A stretch of 57,763 nucleotides of DNA from Siphonobacter sp048595215 (lineage in GTDB: Bacteria > Bacteroidota > Bacteroidia > Cytophagales > Spirosomataceae): assembly GCF_048595215.1 (NCBI RefSeq), contig NZ_JBMDWJ010000048.1, forward strand, positions 1 through 57,763, in the 5' to 3' direction. Made by a program: the position numbers and the translations under genes. Below the pieces are notes generated by a model. That model had not been told where the DNA came from, made no database searches, and saw only the letters and a program-made list of their open reading frames with translations. Below, in pieces: positions 8,801 to 16,782 of the stretch (position 1 is the stretch's first letter; each line of letters begins with the position of its first letter).

Positions 8801-10636
8801 ATGCAACATGGCCCGGCTGATGGTGCCGTCAATATCGAAGTAATTACGTTTCTGCCGAAGGTCGGCTTTCCCTTCCAGATCGAATACCAGATTAGTATCC
8901 TTCATGGCTACTTTCCCCTCAAACAAGCCAAGTTGCAAGGCTCCGTCCACGCGGATATTTCGGTAGTTATAGCCCTGGAATCCGAACTGTTTCACGTCCG
9001 TATTGAGCTTGACCGTGGCCGTTTCTTTATCGAACCCGGCTCCTTCAATCTGGCCCTTCAAATCAATTGATTGCAGCAGATTGGGATCTTTGATCAGATC
9101 TCCCAAGGCAAAATCAGCGAGTTCGATATTTCCTTTGTACGTTGAATTTTCGATCACGTCGGCAATCTTCATACTCAGATCAGGTACGATCGTACCGAGT
9201 CCGGTTTTTAGCGTTCCCTTCGCCCGAAAATCATTATAGCGACCCGCAAAAAGCCCCTGATAATCCAGCGTACCAAACTCTCTAATGGTTTCTTCGGCGG
9301 TTTTTCCCGTATACTGGGCCAAATCCTGAGCGTTCGTTACAAACTGACTCAGGCGAAAATCCATATCCGACGTCTCAAAGTCGGGTAAGCCTTTAAAAGC
9401 AAACGTACCCGCCGCCCGGCTTTGCTTGCCGTAACGCAGGTCGGTAGCGTTGAAAACAAAATCTCGAACGGTTCCATCGAAGTGTCCCGACGCCTGCCAG
9501 CGGTCGTTAAACTGGTACAAGGAGGAGGCAAAGCGGGCCAGGTCATTGGCATAAACGACGCTTTGATTGAGATCGGCAATGATGCGTACCTTCTCATTAA
9601 AGTCGCCTAAATCCCGGCTTCGATTGTACCGGAATTCGATATGTTTACGCAACGTCGAACGATTGACGTGTACGAGCAGATTTTCAAACCGCATCTGTTG
9701 AGCGGAGAAAAAGAACTTCGTATCGAACTTATGAATCCGCAACTGAGCGACGCGATCAATCCCCCGTAACTGCGTAATGTCGGCAGCAATGGTATCGGCA
9801 AAAACCAGAAAGTTTTTAACGTTACCGTTTAGCTCATGAATGACAAAGTGGTTGTAATCGAAAGTGCCTTTTCGTTTGAAAGGCTCTTTGCGAGGATCGT
9901 CGTAGTGAAATTCTCCCGCTTCCACCAAGCCCTCGCCAATGGTGAAGGGAATCACTTTCGGAGGGCCTTTTCGGGGTGTTTTAGGAGCGGTAAGCCGATC
10001 GATGGCATTAATAAACCCGTCGATATTCAAATCCCCATTAGGCTGTACGACCAGTCGTATATCCGGACCCACCAGCTTGACCTGATCGAGGTGGATGTTG
10101 GTACTGGCCGAATCAATGAGTTTGAATAAGGCCAGATTCACTTCCAGACGCTTGACCTCAATCATGGGTTTACGAAGCGTATCCGGGATAGAAACCTTTT
10201 CGAGGATAAGATTATCGGGAAAACGATAATTCACGCGGCCAATCCGAACCGGATAGTGCGTTTGCTCGTAAAACCAATTCGTAACGTACCGCGTCAGCTT
10301 GGTTTGAACAACCGGAATGCGTAAAAACGCCATCAGGCTAATCGTAAACCCAAACATCAAGGTGATTAAAATGGTCGCGTTACGAACGATAATCGGGGAT
10401 TCCCGGGCGATATGAAACAAAACCCAGTCGCGTATTCGAGGAAAGAAAATCAGTACGAGTACCCCAATGACCACTAAGGGTAAGCCAAACAGGAGTAGGT
10501 TTTCTTCCAGACGTTCCTGCTGGGCTTGCGTAAACGTCACCCAGGAAAACCGAACCGCTATCGCTAACCCGATGAAAGCTACCAACGCCAGGGTTAGCAG
10601 GGTTCGAAGGGTGAAACGGAGGAGCGATCGCATCAT
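5843..10636 (-). CDS. tamB: TamB-like translocation/assembly protein (DUF490)
   Basis: A very large envelope protein of about 1,597 residues. The N-terminus has two to three hydrophobic segments (roughly residues 5-100) that anchor it in the inner membrane. The long middle is beta-rich and AsmA/TamB-like, and the C-terminal ~300 residues form the DUF490 domain, recognisable around the stretches with PRDPKLGG, RGQLRFDYLG and SGRLIPQNS. Proteins of this class bridge the periplasm and are tied to outer-membrane protein assembly or phospholipid transport. The frame stays open to a TTG at 10651, but ATG codons at 10636 and 10633 directly precede the basic-hydrophobic anchor, so I prefer 10636. The tail is rich in Thr, Pro and Asp. 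Divergent from tsaD. Confidence 0.88.
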   Translation of the reverse strand: MMRSLLRFTLRTLLTLALVAFIGLAIAVRFSWVTFTQAQQERLEENLLLFGLPLVVIGVLVLIFFPRIRDWVLFHIARESPIIVRNATILITLMFGFTISLMAFLRIPVVQTKLTRYVTNWFYEQTHYPVRIGRVNYRFPDNLILEKVSIPDTLRKPMIEVKRLEVNLALFKLIDSASTNIHLDQVKLVGPDIRLVVQPNGDLNIDGFINAIDRLTAPKTPRKGPPKVIPFTIGEGLVEAGEFHYDDPRKEPFKRKGTFDYNHFVIHELNGNVKNFLVFADTIAADITQLRGIDRVAQLRIHKFDTKFFFSAQQMRFENLLVHVNRSTLRKHIEFRYNRSRDLGDFNEKVRIIADLNQSVVYANDLARFASSLYQFNDRWQASGHFDGTVRDFVFNATDLRYGKQSRAAGTFAFKGLPDFETSDMDFRLSQFVTNAQDLAQYTGKTAEETIREFGTLDYQGLFAGRYNDFRAKGTLKTGLGTIVPDLSMKIADVIENSTYKGNIELADFALGDLIKDPNLLQSIDLKGQIEGAGFDKETATVKLNTDVKQFGFQGYNYRNIRVDGALQLGLFEGKVAMKDTNLVFDLEGKADLRQKRNYFDIDGTISRAMLHPLGVSEEDMRLQSEVHVVWTGLELDQMYGVARLKNTYLTRMLEEGDRNLLIDTLYLFVPKPVSSRYISLQTDILNATVEGPFALSQALKDLPNLVEEYKIYFTELDSTRQDYYRRKAKKSSIIDRYSLDYSVDFKDARPLMAFLYPGGYLSPNTRVEGAFTMGATSVFSFNAKVDTLLVERYKFYHSEIDLNTSKYATQNDVLASAVITSQQQQIYSAAPTEDLQVEASWEKDHIAFTSRLRQQQSTNRLNLNGDIFFRPEGTDLHFRRSRVRILDQDWNVNTENRIRLTGSNIEVSDLTFRNVEQSIAINGMVSKDPLQILSLKAQDFNLATLQPILQVNVKGTLNGELSMRDAYENINLDGNLNVDELVYKGFLIGNVTASSQWDRTNQRVNINMGVDRMNNPILNVKGTYAPEQDENSLDLVATLNRTDLQIFEPFTEDLFSEIKGQASGKLLIRGTPRDPKLGGLVDVKRGQLRFDYLGVRLAFSDTIRFRGGEIQAQMGVSDEEGNTGKIRLGMYSGGNGSYALDLKASLKNFKVLNTTSKDNKLFYGKAYVTGDVSVESVGSLDNLIVKSNATTRPGTEITIPIDNASEVSNTDYIQFVNLAIKKKVEEDLSLKRRMRSGIRMDFNFNITPDAKCILLLDRRTGDRLEAYGHSNLNLEVDTKGEFAMRGTYELEKGKYYYKYEALVSKEFAIQPNSRISWYGDPYEAYVDVKASYTKLTSLTPIMNLTNDQTSSAQARRAYPVEVTISLKDRLMKPNVGFGLKIKEYPLEPQFSGSVQAFEARIANDEQELNNQVSSILFSGRLIPQNSQAFRDINVLNLLAETGTSVLSDILSKVANGVEVDINTVNVIGSNQNLADQLRARVSYNFGNGLTISRDGGFSSVYSTQNANLIGDWAAEWTVTPDARWRLKAFSRFPQNTFLQSTINQNTPTVGGSVLYTKSFNYFFPKKKVTPSAVTPTDTTRPDTTRQPARTTEAYKP

Positions 10637-10709
10637 GAGAAAACGGTACAAAAAACTATGGTTATTCAGGGATCACGTGACAAAACCTGTCATTTGAACG
10701 TTTCTCCTG

Positions 10710-10717
10710 TACTTTTG
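10710..10717 (+). promoter_or_regulatory. Candidate -7 element for tsaD
   Basis: TACTTTTG matches TAnnTTTG, 61 bases before the tsaD start. A TTTG lies upstream at 10693 but only 13 bases away, closer than the usual 18-20, so only the -7 part is convincing. Confidence 0.35.
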
Positions 10718-10778
10718 TTGACTAAATACTCATTTAAAATTACAAACCAGCCCGCTCATTTGGGTTGTTTCGCTAGCT

Positions 10779-11777
10779 ATGGTCTTACTCGCCATTGAAT
10801 CTTCCTGCGATGAAAGTTCAGCTGCCGTACTGATTGATGGTCAGATTCGTTCGAACGTCGTTGCTACGCAATTAATTCATCAGCAATACGGCGGTGTAGT
10901 ACCGGAGTTGGCTTCACGGGCTCACCAGCAACATATTGTCTCAGTCGTCGCCGAAGCCCTAACGCGGGCCGAAGTTACAAAAAATGACCTGAACGTCATT
11001 GCGTTTACCCGTGGTCCGGGACTACTGGGAGCACTATTAGTAGGTACCTCCTTTGCCAAATCCCTGGCTCTGGGTCTGAACATTCCGCTGGTCGACGTGC
11101 ATCACATGCAGGCCCACGTACTGGCTCATTTCCTGCAGGACCCGCATCCTTCATTTCCCTTTTTGTGTCTAACCGTATCGGGTGGACATACGCAGATTGT
11201 ACTGGTTCGGGACTACCTGGACATGGAAGTCATCGGCGAAACTCAGGATGATGCCGTCGGCGAAGCCTTCGACAAAACGGCCAAACTGCTGAATCTGCCC
11301 TACCCCGGCGGCCCTTTGATTGACAAATACGCTCAAACGGGTAATCCTGACCGCTTTGCTTTACCCGACGTAGATACGCCTGGCCTAAATTATTCCTTCT
11401 CGGGTATTAAAACGGCCATCCTGTATTTTCTCAGGAAGGAAACGGCACAAAACCCGAACTTCATCGAAGAAAACCTAGCCGACATTTGTGCCTCCGTACA
11501 AGCTACGCTCATCCGAATTTTGCTGACTAAATTGAAACGGGCCGCCCGCGAAACCGGCATCAAGGAAATTGCCATTGCCGGAGGCGTTTCGGCGAACTCG
11601 GGTTTACGCAAGGAATTACAGCAAACGGGAGAGAAACTCGGCTGGAACGTGTACATTCCTAACTTTGAGTACTGCACCGATAATGCGGCCATGATCGGTA
11701 TGGCGGGGCACTACAAGGCATTACGGGGCGAGTTCTGCCCGCAGACCGTCTCTCCGCTGCCCCGGATGGAATGGTAA
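10779..11777 (+). CDS. tsaD: tRNA N6-threonylcarbamoyladenosine transferase TsaD
   Basis: A 332-residue ASKHA-fold enzyme that transfers threonylcarbamoyl from its adenylate to A37 of tRNA, working with TsaB and TsaE. It begins LAIESSCDESSAAV, the family's first signature, and has the metal-binding HHMQAH (108-113), the nucleotide-binding TVSGGHTQ, and IAGGVSANSGLR near the C-terminus. Length is normal. It diverges from tamB and its stop lies 2 bases from the end of the convergent ArsC/Spx-like gene. Confidence 0.97.
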   Translation: MVLLAIESSCDESSAAVLIDGQIRSNVVATQLIHQQYGGVVPELASRAHQQHIVSVVAEALTRAEVTKNDLNVIAFTRGPGLLGALLVGTSFAKSLALGLNIPLVDVHHMQAHVLAHFLQDPHPSFPFLCLTVSGGHTQIVLVRDYLDMEVIGETQDDAVGEAFDKTAKLLNLPYPGGPLIDKYAQTGNPDRFALPDVDTPGLNYSFSGIKTAILYFLRKETAQNPNFIEENLADICASVQATLIRILLTKLKRAARETGIKEIAIAGGVSANSGLRKELQQTGEKLGWNVYIPNFEYCTDNAAMIGMAGHYKALRGEFCPQTVSPLPRMEW

Positions 11778-11779
11778 CC

Positions 11780-12118
11780 TTACGGGAAGGTCGTTTCGTA
11801 AACGTCCGGCTTAAAACCTAAAGCAACGATTTTTCCTTCGGCTTCAATCAAGGGGCGACGAATTACGGATGGTTTTTCCAGCATCAGAGCAATCGCCGAT
11901 TCCTCATCGGCTGGCTTTTCGGCGAGTTGTTTCCACGTGGTTCCAGCTTTATTGACCAGTTCTTCCCAGGACTTTTGCGTGAGCCAGCGTTCAATCGTTT
12001 CCCGCGTAATGCCCTGTTTCTTGTAATCGTGGAACTGATACGCAATGGCATGATCGGCCAGCCATACGCGGGCCTTTTTCACGGTATCACAATTGGGAAT
12101 GGCGTATAACGTATACAT
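11780..12118 (-). CDS. ArsC/Spx-family thioredoxin-fold protein (YffB-like)
   Basis: A 112-residue single-domain protein of the arsenate reductase/Spx superfamily. It opens with YTLYAIPNCDTVKKARVWL, where a single Cys sits at the N-terminus of the first helix. Near the end it has PSVIRRPLIE, the conserved Arg-Pro loop. The second position of a CxxC pair is Thr, so it is not an Spx-type redox switch. The sequence resembles YffB-type proteins, of unclear function. There is no ars operon nearby, so an arsenic role is not supported. Convergent with tsaD. Confidence 0.85.
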   Translation of the reverse strand: MYTLYAIPNCDTVKKARVWLADHAIAYQFHDYKKQGITRETIERWLTQKSWEELVNKAGTTWKQLAEKPADEESAIALMLEKPSVIRRPLIEAEGKIVALGFKPDVYETTFP

Positions 12119-12150
12119 CGTATGTTGAGTAGCAAGTTAGGATTATACGG

Positions 12151-12179
12151 AAAAGAGCGGCTTTACGGGCCGCTCTTTT
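12151..12179 (-). terminator. Terminator downstream of the 37-residue membrane peptide
   Basis: AAAAGAGCGGC / GCCGCTCTTTT, an 11-bp stem flanked by A and T runs, between the small membrane ORF and the ArsC/Spx-like gene. Confidence 0.75.
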
Positions 12180-12196
12180 CCTAAAATTTGGTATTC

Positions 12197-12310
12197 CTAT
12201 TTGCGAGGTTCCCGCTTCTCCAGGTATGCTCCAATGTAGAAAGACGTGGCCATCAGCAATACAAAAAACGCGATGGGTACAAAAGTGGGCAGAGGAATAT
12301 TCAGTAACAT
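12197..12310 (-). CDS. 37-residue single-pass membrane peptide (hypothetical)
   Basis: An ATG-started reading frame encodes MLLNIPLPTFVPIAFF, then VLLMATSFYIGAYL and the charged tail EKREPRK. This is one clean hydrophobic helix (about residues 9-30) with a basic, presumably cytoplasmic, end. A strong terminator follows 18 bases after its stop, and it lies 72 bases downstream of hisB on the same strand. I do not recognise a family. The helix-plus-charged-tail design and the dedicated terminator make translation plausible, but nothing in the sequence proves it. Confidence 0.5.
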   Translation of the reverse strand: MLLNIPLPTFVPIAFFVLLMATSFYIGAYLEKREPRK

Positions 12311-12382
12311 ATGCGTATGTGTTATCTAGTGTTTCGAAAGCAATGATCACAAAAGTAAGCCACAAAGCTTAAACTCTAAAGT

Positions 12383-13516
12383 TTACAGGACGCCTTTTGT
12401 ACTGGGCAGATTATTCAGCTCCCGGATTTCCCGCCGTACGGCCATCTTAATGGCTTTGGCCCAAGCCTTGAAAATCGCTTCGATTTTATGATGTTCGTTC
12501 TCACCTTCTACCTTGATATTCAGATTAGTAAGTGAAGTATCGGTAAAAGATTTGAAAAAGTGATGGAAGAGTTCCGTAGGCATATCGCCAATTTTCTCCC
12601 GTTTGAAGCTAGCATCCCATACCAGCCAGGGCCGACCCGAAAAATCGATCGCTACCTGAGCCAGGGCTTCGTCCATCGGTAATAGGAAACCATAACGGGC
12701 AATGCCCCGTTTATCACCCAAGGCTTTGCGGAACGCTTCGCCCAGGGCCAGAGCCGTATCTTCGATGGTATGGTGTTCGTCAATGTGCAGATCACCGTTG
12801 ACTTTGATGGTCAGATCCAGCCCACCGTGTTTGGCCAGCTGATCGAGCATGTGATCAAAAAAACCCAGGCCCGTCTGAATGTTGGCCTTACCCGTACCAT
12901 CCAGATTGAGTTCAACAAAAATCTGGGTTTCCTTCGTATCCCGCTGTACCTGTCCAATGCGGTCAGCCAGCCGTACTTTGCGGTAAATTTCATCCCAGTC
13001 GGGCGTAAGCAGAGCTACGTAGGGCTCCAGTTCCGGCGTAAGCAGGCCGCGTTCCGATTCTTTGTTACCGGGTTCCACCAAGATGGCTTTCGCGTTCAGA
13101 TTTTTCGCCAGCCGTACGTCCGTGAGCCGGTCGCCAATCACAAAACTGTTGGCCAGATCGTAACTCCCGTCCAGGTATTGCGTAAGCAGTGCGGTACCCG
13201 GCTTACGCGTTGGCAGGTTTTGTTCCGGAAACGAACGGTCAATGTGAACGGCGGAAAAGACGATACCTTCGTTCTCGAGCGTTTGCAGCATTTTATTCTG
13301 GGTAGGCCAGAACGTATCTTCGGGAAAGGAATCCGTACCTAAACCGTCCTGATTGGTTACCATCACCAGTTCGTAATCGGTTTCTTCGGCTATTTTACGT
13401 AATGCGGAGATGGCTTTGGGCAGAAATTCCAGTTTTTCGAGGGAATCAATCTGAAAATCGGTTTGGGGTTCTACGATCAACGTCCCGTCCCGATCAATAA
13501 ATAAGGCTTTTTTCAT
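12383..13516 (-). CDS. hisB: Bifunctional histidinol-phosphatase / imidazoleglycerol-phosphate dehydratase
   Basis: A 377-residue fusion catalysing two steps of histidine synthesis. Residues 1-~165 are a HAD phosphatase with FIDRDGTL (6-13) and FVIGDRLTDV. Residues ~185-377 are the IGP dehydratase, with GLGFFDHMLDQ, the manganese-binding HIDEHHTIEDTALALGEA and ELFHHFFKSF. The fusion is the same as in enterobacterial HisB and is common in Bacteroidota. No other his genes are in the window, so it lies outside a compact his operon here. Start ATG 13516. Confidence 0.96.
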   Translation of the reverse strand: MKKALFIDRDGTLIVEPQTDFQIDSLEKLEFLPKAISALRKIAEETDYELVMVTNQDGLGTDSFPEDTFWPTQNKMLQTLENEGIVFSAVHIDRSFPEQNLPTRKPGTALLTQYLDGSYDLANSFVIGDRLTDVRLAKNLNAKAILVEPGNKESERGLLTPELEPYVALLTPDWDEIYRKVRLADRIGQVQRDTKETQIFVELNLDGTGKANIQTGLGFFDHMLDQLAKHGGLDLTIKVNGDLHIDEHHTIEDTALALGEAFRKALGDKRGIARYGFLLPMDEALAQVAIDFSGRPWLVWDASFKREKIGDMPTELFHHFFKSFTDTSLTNLNIKVEGENEHHKIEAIFKAWAKAIKMAVRREIRELNNLPSTKGVL

Positions 13517-13948
13517 GCACGCGATTTTGCCACAAATTTGTAGCCGAATCAGCTAATTACCCACACGTTCCCGCTAGTATTTCATTGCTAAGTGTTGCAA
13601 GGGCTTTAGAATCCTTTGGGAGGAAGCCTAGATTTTGATCTAAATCATGGAAAAAGTAAAGTGAATAGTATATTTCTTTGATTATGCTGAATATTTCCCC
13701 TACATAGTACAATTTACTTGCAGACCTGAACTCTTTCATCGTATTTTGCATTGTATTTCTAGCGGCAGGGAAACATCTGCTTGCTGAAAAGGCCTCCCGT
13801 CTGCCTTGCTCTGATTTGGTTCGCGTGCCGAACCCTCCTTTGTAGCTCACACTTTGGTCATCAGAAGCCCGACGGATGTGTAGGCATCGTTGTGGTTTAT
13901 TTTACATCATTTAAAACCGACTGTACCGCAAACTTCTGTTTGTGAGGT
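13517..13948. other. Gene-poor gap upstream of the DEAD-box helicase
   Basis: A minus-strand reading frame (13850-13557, GTG start, 97 codons) crosses this gap. Its first half is Arg/Ser-rich and its second half helical and aromatic, faintly like the tail of a four-helix-bundle (S23-type) protein. I could not find a reliable motif and do not call it a gene. A small hairpin GGTTCG/CGAACC lies at 13818-13834. Otherwise nothing stands out. Confidence 0.4.
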
Positions 13949-14000
13949 CTTCGGAAACAGGCCCTGCCTGTGGATGACCGAAGCACAAGGAACTCTTGTG
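13949..14000 (+). promoter_or_regulatory. Structured 5' leader of the DEAD-box helicase gene
   Basis: Three stems lie just before the start codon. An outer stem CTTCGG/CCGAAG (13949-13954 with 13978-13983) encloses an inner stem ACAGGC-cct-GCCTGT (13957-13971). Right after comes CACAAG-gaact-CTTGTG (13984-14000), ending 13 bases before the ATG. Cold-shock helicase genes often have long folding leaders, so post-transcriptional or temperature control is a reasonable inference. Confidence 0.5.
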
Positions 14001-14013
14001 GTATCATTAATTC

Positions 14014-15750
14014 ATGGAGAATCAAATTTTATTTGCTGACCTCGGTCTTTCTGACGAGGTGATGCAAGCCGTCACGGAAATGGGTTTCGTGGCACCCTCG
14101 CCTATTCAAGCCGAATCTATTCCTCACCTGTTGGCAGGTCGTGACGTGATTGGTCAAGCTCAAACCGGTACCGGTAAAACTGCGGCTTTTGGCATCCCCC
14201 TTATTGATAGTATTGATCCGAACGAGAAAGTCGTTCAATCGTTGATTCTGTGCCCAACGCGTGAGTTGGCCGTACAGGTTTCAGAAGAACTTCGCCGGCT
14301 GGCAAAATTCAAAAGAGGCGTTTGGATTACTGCGATTTACGGTGGTGACAGCTACGAGCGTCAGAACCGTGATTTACGCAAAGGCTGCCAGATCGTTGTA
14401 GGTACGCCGGGTCGGGTAATGGACCACATCGAACGTGGTTCCCTGCGTCTGGATCAGGTGAAATACATGGTACTGGATGAAGCCGATGAAATGCTGGATA
14501 TGGGCTTCCGGGAAGACATTGAAAGTGTACTGGCCGATTGCCCCGAAGATCGTCAAACCGTCTTCTTCTCGGCTACGATGCCGAAACCAATTATGGATCT
14601 GACCAAACGGTATCAGAAAAACCCACAGTTGGTAAAAGTTACGAAAAACGAAGTTACGAACGCCAATATCGAACAAAGCTGGTACGCCGTGCGTCCCGAT
14701 GCGAAGTTTGAAGCCATGTGCCGCCTGATCGACTTCCACCAAATCAAATTGATGCTGGTGTTTAGTAATCAGAAAGCTCGGGTCGATGAAATCGTTGAGC
14801 AATTCCAGATGCGTGGTTACGCAGCGGAAGGTCTGCACGGCGATATGCGTCAGGCTGCTCGTACGCAGGTAATGAGCAAATTCCGCGGCGGTACTACGCA
14901 AATTCTGGTTGCTACGGACGTAGCTGCCCGTGGTATCGACGTAGACGACGTAGAAGCTGTTTTCAACTACGACGTACCGATGGATTCGGAATACTACGTA
15001 CACCGGATTGGTCGTACGGGTCGGGCTGGCAAGTCAGGTAAAGCCTTTACACTGGCTGCTGGAGCGGAAAAATACCGTATTCGTGATATCCAGAACTATA
15101 CGAAAGTAGAAATTACGCGGGGTAAGCTTCCCACGTTTGAAGATGTATTCGCGATTAAGAAAACTCGCTTCATCGAACGCGTACAGCAAACCATCGAAGA
15201 AGGTACGTCTGAATTTTACGCCGATGTACTGAGCACGCTGGAAGAAGCTGGATATGAGCCTACTGCCATCGTTTCTGCCTTAGCTCAGCTAAACCTGGGT
15301 GGTGTGAAAACGACCGAGGATAACCTGGAAGAACAACCCCGTAACAAATTCGAAGGTCGTGATGCCCGCGGTGGAGACCGTAATGGTCGCTTCGGTGATC
15401 GTCGTGGTAACGAGCGTTTCGGTGATCGCAAAGGAAGCTTCGGCGAACGTAACGGAAATACCCGTGACCGCGTGGATCGTGAAGGCAAACCCTTCCGCCG
15501 TGGTGCTGATGCCGGAATGGTTCGTCTGTTCATTAACATTGGTAAGAATTTCAAAATTACGCCTAGCCACATTGTAGGAGCCATTACGGGCGAAACCGGT
15601 CTGCCCGGTAAAGTCATTGGCCAGATCGACTTGTTCGATAGCTACTCTTTCGTGGACGTTCCTAAAGAACACCAACAAACGATCCTGAGTGCTCTGGATG
15701 GCAACACCATCAAAGGCAAGCGGGTGAATGTGGAAGTGGCGAAAGGATAA
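14014..15750 (+). CDS. DEAD-box ATP-dependent RNA helicase (CsdA/DeaD-like, with DbpA-type RNA-binding domain)
   Basis: A 578-residue helicase. It has a Q-motif near residue 30, AQTGTGKT (49-56), PTRELAVQ, the DEAD box in VLDEADEML, SAT in FFSATMP, and the second RecA domain with the HRIGRTGRAGKSG motif. An Arg/Gly/Asp-rich linker (about residues 445-495) precedes a C-terminal DbpA/CsdA-type RRM (about 503-578). Such enzymes remodel structured RNA in ribosome assembly and in mRNA decay or cold adaptation. The folded leader upstream supports a cold-shock-like role. It ends at a strong terminator at 15806. Confidence 0.93.
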   Translation: MENQILFADLGLSDEVMQAVTEMGFVAPSPIQAESIPHLLAGRDVIGQAQTGTGKTAAFGIPLIDSIDPNEKVVQSLILCPTRELAVQVSEELRRLAKFKRGVWITAIYGGDSYERQNRDLRKGCQIVVGTPGRVMDHIERGSLRLDQVKYMVLDEADEMLDMGFREDIESVLADCPEDRQTVFFSATMPKPIMDLTKRYQKNPQLVKVTKNEVTNANIEQSWYAVRPDAKFEAMCRLIDFHQIKLMLVFSNQKARVDEIVEQFQMRGYAAEGLHGDMRQAARTQVMSKFRGGTTQILVATDVAARGIDVDDVEAVFNYDVPMDSEYYVHRIGRTGRAGKSGKAFTLAAGAEKYRIRDIQNYTKVEITRGKLPTFEDVFAIKKTRFIERVQQTIEEGTSEFYADVLSTLEEAGYEPTAIVSALAQLNLGGVKTTEDNLEEQPRNKFEGRDARGGDRNGRFGDRRGNERFGDRKGSFGERNGNTRDRVDREGKPFRRGADAGMVRLFINIGKNFKITPSHIVGAITGETGLPGKVIGQIDLFDSYSFVDVPKEHQQTILSALDGNTIKGKRVNVEVAKG

Positions 15751-15756
15751 GTTTAG

Positions 15757-15990
15757 TTGTCCGTTTCTAGTGTACTGTTTTCAGTTTTAACTTGACAACT
15801 TGAAATAAAAAAGCCTCTGTGACGAATCGTTGCAGAGGCTTTTTTCATGTTTAAAAATTGCTTGCTTCTCGCTTAATTAGTCAATGAATATTATTTACAA
15901 AATATTAAAACATTGATTTTCAATACTATACAAGCTTAAAGGTTTTTAAAAACTGTAAATAGCAAACCGAAAACTGTACACTCCCCTGTT
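15757..15990. repeat. Intergenic inverted repeat, gttttcagttt type (copy b), around a terminator
   Basis: The left arm has tgtactgttttcagtttt (15771-15788). The right arm has aaaactgtaaatagc and aaaccgaaaactgtaca (about 15949-15980). The helicase terminator and an A/T-rich stretch (15850-15950) lie between the arms. There is no gene in this 317-base gap. Confidence 0.45.
15806..15845 (+). terminator. Terminator of the helicase gene
   Basis: aaaaaagcctctg and cagaggctttttt form a 13-bp stem around a 13-base loop, ending in a T run. Confidence 0.9.
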
Positions 15991-16067
15991 AAAGAAAGTT
16001 AAGGCTTTAAACGTGCGTTGAGGTATTTGTTCTTAGTCTTGAATTTGAACAAAAACGAAAAAACGCC

Positions 16068-16484
16068 ATGAAAACATCCTTTTTCTCCAAAGCCCTTTTT
16101 GTCGCCGCTACGCTGATGATTGGTACTGCTGCCTGCACGCAGGCCCAGCCCTACGGACGTTACGATGACCGGTATGATCGTCGGGATCGTGATCGGTACG
16201 AGGATCGCCGCTATAACAACCGAGGCCGCTTTAATCCTGAATTTCGGCAACAACAACAGAATAGAAGAATCGAACAGGGTATCCGATCAGGTCAGTTGAC
16301 CCGTCGGGAAGTACGTGATCTAAAACGTTTACAATCGCAAACCGATCGGGCCATTTACGCAGCTCGCTCGAATGGTTATACTTCCCCCCGCGAACGAGCC
16401 CTCATGAGTGACTTACAAGATCGGATTGACCGGGCTATTACTTGGGAAAGACGCGATGGACAGGGATACCCGAATCGCTGGTAA
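16068..16484 (+). CDS. Small exported Arg/Tyr/Asp-rich protein
   Basis: A 138-residue protein with a clear signal peptide: a basic start, a hydrophobic core and a cut after about residue 26 (TQAQ). A low-complexity run rich in Tyr, Asp and Arg follows (about 28-60). Then comes a helical region with GIRSGQLTRREVRDLKRLQ and TSPRERALMSDLQDRIDRAI. The paired pattern of LTRREV and a later helix-forming Arg/Leu/Asp segment resembles small periplasmic helical proteins seen in many Gram-negatives, but I know of no assigned role. The gene is flanked by terminators and appears monocistronic. Confidence 0.8.
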   Translation: MKTSFFSKALFVAATLMIGTAACTQAQPYGRYDDRYDRRDRDRYEDRRYNNRGRFNPEFRQQQQNRRIEQGIRSGQLTRREVRDLKRLQSQTDRAIYAARSNGYTSPRERALMSDLQDRIDRAITWERRDGQGYPNRW

Positions 16485-16568
16485 AGTATCGGAAGCTCTG
16501 GGTGTGTGGTGGGTAAGATAAATAGGGCTTCCTTTTTAAATCGAGTGATTGGTTTGACAGGTGAGCGG

Positions 16569-16603
16569 AGTGGTCGGTGAATTTTCGCCGACCACTTTTT
16601 TTA
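16569..16603 (+). terminator. Terminator after the small exported protein
   Basis: AGTGGTCGG / CCGACCACT, a perfect 9-bp stem followed by seven T, 85 bases after the stop at 16484. Nothing else was seen in the 298 bases up to 16782. Confidence 0.85.
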
Positions 16604-16782
16604 TACTCTATCGTCAGAATTTTGAGGTTACTCATTGCCCCACAAATGCTTCATTTGTTACTAATACCCCAAAGTGTAGATTTTCCTACCCGACTTGTCA
16701 AAAGCTACTAAGCCTACTAGAGGGCTTGGCACTTTTTTTTAGTAGTACTAGCCGGATTAATTACCTAAACAACATTATCTCC

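Noticed and set aside
12087..12365. 92-codon minus-strand ORF between hisB and the ArsC/Spx-like gene
   Set aside because: It reads through a terminator hairpin and lacks any motif; the 37-codon frame at 12197-12310 is the better candidate.
13557..13850. 97-codon minus-strand ORF upstream of the helicase gene, faintly like a four-helix-bundle protein tail
   Set aside because: GTG start, no firm motif, odd composition in the first half, and it lies in a gap with regulatory structure.
14374..15003. 209-codon ORF opposite the DEAD-box helicase
   Set aside because: Antisense to conserved helicase motifs; no domain recognised.
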